From: an uncultured Collinsella sp.
GTDB taxonomy: Bacteria > Actinomycetota > Coriobacteriia > Coriobacteriales > Coriobacteriaceae
Direction: 5' to 3'
Length of the DNA: 16,520 bases
Assembly: GCA_902496115.1 (NCBI GenBank)
Contig: CABUZK010000041.1
Location: 1 to 16,520 of the forward strand
Shown here: one piece after another, positions 14,344 through 16,520 of the stretch
Layout: every line of letters starts with the position of its first letter
Numbering within the stretch: the stretch's first letter is position 1
Notes under the pieces: generated by a model
Database searches by the model: none
What the model was told of the DNA's origin: nothing
What the model saw: the letters and a program-made list of their open reading frames with translations, nothing else
Program-made: the position numbers and the translations under genes

Positions 14344-15957
14344 TTACTCCTCGGATCCGTCCTCGCCAGCGAACTTCTTCTGCTGATCGAGTTTATGCTT
14401 ACCACTCACAATAGACGTGGCACCAAGCGTGGCCAAACTTGCACTGGCAAGGCTTGCCATCACGATGAGGTCGCCCGTCTTGGGCATATTGCCACCCGAG
14501 GCCTTGGTCGTCGTGGTCGTGGTAGTCATCGTGGTGGTCGAGGTGACGTTCTTGTCGTCAACCTTCTGAGCATCGGCGTCGGACTGTCTCGCGCCCGCAT
14601 CGATCGTAGCGTCGGCATCGCCGTCGGTCCTGGACTCGAGAGCCTCACCAGAAGACGAGCCGATGTTGTTGCCAGCCGTCATCGAAGACCCGATCATGGC
14701 GCCAAGCTGCTCGACAAAGGAGGACTTGTTCTCGGTCGACGAATTACTGACATCGGAGTCCTCGGTAGAGTCGGAATCAGTGCCAGAGCTCTCGCCAACA
14801 TCGGTGGAGCCATTGGAGGGGCCGCCAGTCGATCCAGAGACAGAACCACCGGTTGAACCAGAGCCCGAATCACCAGCACCGCCAGCAGACTCCGTTCCAC
14901 CCGAAGCAGTCCCGCCATTACCGGCACCATTGTTACCAACACCAGTCGAAGGCGCACCCGTCTCGCCGCCATTGTCCGCATCACTATCGGTTTCCACCGT
15001 TGGCCCAGCAGGCGCAGCAGGGGCCTTGTTCGGGTGAGGTGCCGGCGCGGGCGCAGGCTTAGGCTCAGGATCGGGCTCCGAAGGCGTCTCCTCAGCGGCA
15101 GCCTCGTCCTCGGCAATATAGACCAAGCAGTCCTTGAGCTCGTTTTTATAGCGATTCTTCCAGCCCTCGTGGTACTGGGGCTGGCTTGCATACTTGGTCG
15201 CCACGTTATTGACCACGCTGTTGGAAAGTGCCGTCACAAACTCGCGGTCGGTCATGCTGTTGGAAAGGTTTGCCCAACGGAAAAAGTCCTGGCAGCCACC
15301 GGTGCCGCACATATTGGTGATACTCCACACCATGCCCTTGACGCAGTCGGCGCGACCGGCAATGTCAATGCCGAGCGCACTCTTGAGCCACGACTCGGTC
15401 ACGGCATAGTAGGAGTTATACGCATAAGCATCCTGCAGTGCCGAGAATTCTTCAGGGTCGGTGTTATAAGCACCCTGGAAGGCCTCCTGCGCAATACGAC
15501 CCAGCTCGGTGAGCTGGCCGTTCGCATACATGGGGTTGTTCGCGTTGGAAATCTCGCTGCCACGATCGATCGCAGCCTTAAGCATGCCGTACTTAGCAGA
15601 ATCGTAGTTGTAGACCTGCTTCATAAACGGAATGAGCGACCATCGGCGGTCGAACTGGTAATAGCCCAGCGCGTTATAACCGTCGCCATACGAAAAACCC
15701 TGGTTATAGTTGCCATGGCTCTCATATTTGGTGAAGTACTTCATCTCGGCGGTCACGTTGACAAACGAAACACCCTGAACCGACCTCAGCACGCCCGAGA
15801 AGGACTGCTGGGTGTAAAGGCCCTTATCGATATCGGTGGCATCCGAGGCAACGCCCGGCGTGGGCTCCTCGGCTATAGCGGTTGCGGGTGCGGCAACGGC
15901 GCCAAACGAAAGCGCCAACGTCAGACCCGCAACAATCGCGGAATGCTTGGGCTGCAT
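14344..15957 (-). CDS. Sortase-anchored surface protein with lysozyme-like N-terminal domain
   Basis: 537 residues from the start used. The signal peptide is 1-29 (MQPKHS..., ending AIA). Residues 55-290 form a globular part with KYESHGNYN (Glu79) and, after about 20 residues, NALGYYQFDRRW. This recalls the E-S-x-G...G-x-x-Q pattern of lytic transglycosylases and related lysozyme-fold peptidoglycan hydrolases; Glu79 would be the catalytic acid. Then come a Pro-rich segment, a long Gly/Ser/Asp-rich stalk and a Thr-rich run, ending in MPKTG (491-495), a hydrophobic helix, and a charged tail (KHKLDQQKK...). MPKTG is a variant of LPXTG, so sortase anchoring is expected. I chose ATG 15955-15957 because AGGGAGG lies 4 bases upstream and the signal peptide starts there; the open frame extends 26 codons further to 16035 without a Shine-Dalgarno. 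Transcribed alone. Enzymatic activity is inferred only. Confidence 0.82.
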   Translation of the reverse strand: MQPKHSAIVAGLTLALSFGAVAAPATAIAEEPTPGVASDATDIDKGLYTQQSFSGVLRSVQGVSFVNVTAEMKYFTKYESHGNYNQGFSYGDGYNALGYYQFDRRWSLIPFMKQVYNYDSAKYGMLKAAIDRGSEISNANNPMYANGQLTELGRIAQEAFQGAYNTDPEEFSALQDAYAYNSYYAVTESWLKSALGIDIAGRADCVKGMVWSITNMCGTGGCQDFFRWANLSNSMTDREFVTALSNSVVNNVATKYASQPQYHEGWKNRYKNELKDCLVYIAEDEAAAEETPSEPDPEPKPAPAPAPHPNKAPAAPAGPTVETDSDADNGGETGAPSTGVGNNGAGNGGTASGGTESAGGAGDSGSGSTGGSVSGSTGGPSNGSTDVGESSGTDSDSTEDSDVSNSSTENKSSFVEQLGAMIGSSMTAGNNIGSSSGEALESRTDGDADATIDAGARQSDADAQKVDDKNVTSTTTMTTTTTTTKASGGNMPKTGDLIVMASLASASLATLGATSIVSGKHKLDQQKKFAGEDGSEE

Positions 15958-16026
15958 AGATCCTCCCTGCATTGGTATAGTTAAAGTGCGGTTTGCAAAG
16001 ATGGATTCAGTATTACAGCTCCCCGT

Positions 16027-16064
16027 TTGTTGCACAACAACCCATCGGTAAACGGCAACAACCC
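16027..16064. promoter_or_regulatory. Inverted and direct repeats upstream of the anchored protein gene
   Basis: A 14-bp inverted repeat (ttgttg-ca-caacaa, 16027-16040) is followed by a second copy of its right arm: caacaaccc occurs at 16035-16043 and again at 16056-16064. The copies are 21 bp apart, two helical turns, so both would face the same side of the DNA. The cluster lies 70-107 bases before the ATG, with a possible minus-strand -10 box between. An operator for a dimeric regulator is an inference. Confidence 0.35.
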
Positions 16065-16083
16065 TCCGCGAAATCTTAAGGAA

Positions 16084-16503
16084 TTAAACAAACTGGTCGT
16101 CGGGAGCCAGCAGAAGCTCGCCATAACGCTCCATTAGCCCGTCTCTCAGTTGACAGAAAGCGGGGATATAGACGTTCAAGATGCGCTGAATCAAATCTTG
16201 AGCGAGCTTGTTGTCATAGATATGGACATTCGTATTGCGATCTCTGAGCATATCTAGCCAGGCTGCCTCATCAATAAAGTCGTAGAATCGGTAGGACTCC
16301 TTCAAGATGGCACGAGGGGACCCCGACGCGGCAAGCGTGGCACCCTCATACTCGAGCAGACGCTTGAGGAGCGTAATTGAGAGACCGAAAACCTGCTCAT
16401 AGATATATGTACATCCGGAGACAACATAGTCGTTATCGAAATCTTGGAATCGAGCTGTCTCTAGCAGTGCCAGACGCGAATCAAAGGCTTCGTACGACTT
16501 CAC
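16084..16503 (-). CDS. HEPN-domain protein, nucleotidyltransferase substrate-binding (HI0074) family
   Basis: 139 residues, all-helical in appearance. Near the C-terminus is LRDRNTNVHIYD: R89-x4-H94-x-Y96, the RX4HXY motif of HEPN RNases and HepT-type toxins. The surrounding RN...HIYD...A pattern is that of the HI0074 family, whose members pair with a small MNT nucleotidyltransferase. In HepT/MntA systems the partner adds AMP to this Tyr and silences the RNase. The start is GTG; an in-frame TAG lies 15 bases upstream, so the frame cannot extend further left of it. An AGGGG about 9 bases before the GTG may serve as Shine-Dalgarno. The gene downstream is the anchored surface protein, not a nucleotidyltransferase, so a partner must lie beyond the right edge or be missing. 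There is no clear terminator after it. Confidence 0.85.
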   Translation of the reverse strand: MKSYEAFDSRLALLETARFQDFDNDYVVSGCTYIYEQVFGLSITLLKRLLEYEGATLAASGSPRAILKESYRFYDFIDEAAWLDMLRDRNTNVHIYDNKLAQDLIQRILNVYIPAFCQLRDGLMERYGELLLAPDDQFV

Positions 16504-16520
16504 GAAAGCCAGCCCCTACA

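Noticed and set aside
15034..15984. Plus-strand open frame of 316 codons opposite the anchored protein gene
   Set aside because: The minus-strand product has a signal peptide and sortase motif in the right places; the plus-strand product has neither domain nor start signal.
15958..16035. 26-codon upstream extension of the anchored protein
   Set aside because: The extension puts the signal peptide inside the protein and has no Shine-Dalgarno, while AGGGAGG is placed correctly for the ATG at 15955-15957.

Overview
The window looks like chromosomal DNA from a Gram-positive actinobacterium of the Coriobacteriia, most likely Collinsella-like. The reasons are the high-GC genes with good Shine-Dalgarno sites and frequent GTG/TTG starts, secreted cell-wall hydrolases with aromatic cell-wall-binding repeats, and a sortase-type C-terminus. 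The taxonomic call is an inference; no marker gene is present.

Layout. (1) 1-3668, minus strand: two secreted cell-wall hydrolases that share the same type of 20-residue aromatic repeats. One is a GH25 lysozyme-like enzyme cut by the left edge; the other has about 20 repeats and a C-terminal NlpC/P60-like domain. Their catalytic parts are poorer in GC than the rest of the window. (2) 3669-4078: a 410-bp gap holding the leader of the NlpC/P60 gene, a plus-strand terminator-like hairpin and the end of the next operon. (3) 4079-10989, minus strand: five consecutive family-2 glycosyltransferases. The first four read as a duplicated pair (A-B-A-B); the last is an 828-residue protein with two GT2 domains. 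(4) 10990-11301: a divergent control region with a good minus-strand promoter and two palindromes. (5) 11302-12321, plus strand: a GlfT-like GT2 protein. (6) 12346-14142, minus strand: a degenerate AAA-ATPase-like/PD-(D/E)XK family protein. (7) 14344-15957, minus strand: a secreted, sortase-anchored protein with a lysozyme-like motif and a Pro/Gly/Ser/Thr stalk. (8) 16084-16503, minus strand: a HEPN protein of the HI0074 type, carrying a complete RX4HXY motif, with no nucleotidyltransferase partner in view.

How the genes fit together. Most of the window is devoted to the cell surface. The glycosyltransferases (seven GT2 domains in six proteins) would assemble an extracellular or wall-attached glycan in the cytoplasm. 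The hydrolases and the anchored protein act outside the membrane on peptidoglycan, and the repeats could bind a wall glycan. No sugar-nucleotide, flippase, polymerase or ligase gene is visible, so the rest of the glycan pathway must lie elsewhere. The AAA-like and HEPN genes look like accessory insertions between surface genes. No tRNA, rRNA, insertion sequence or CRISPR array was seen.
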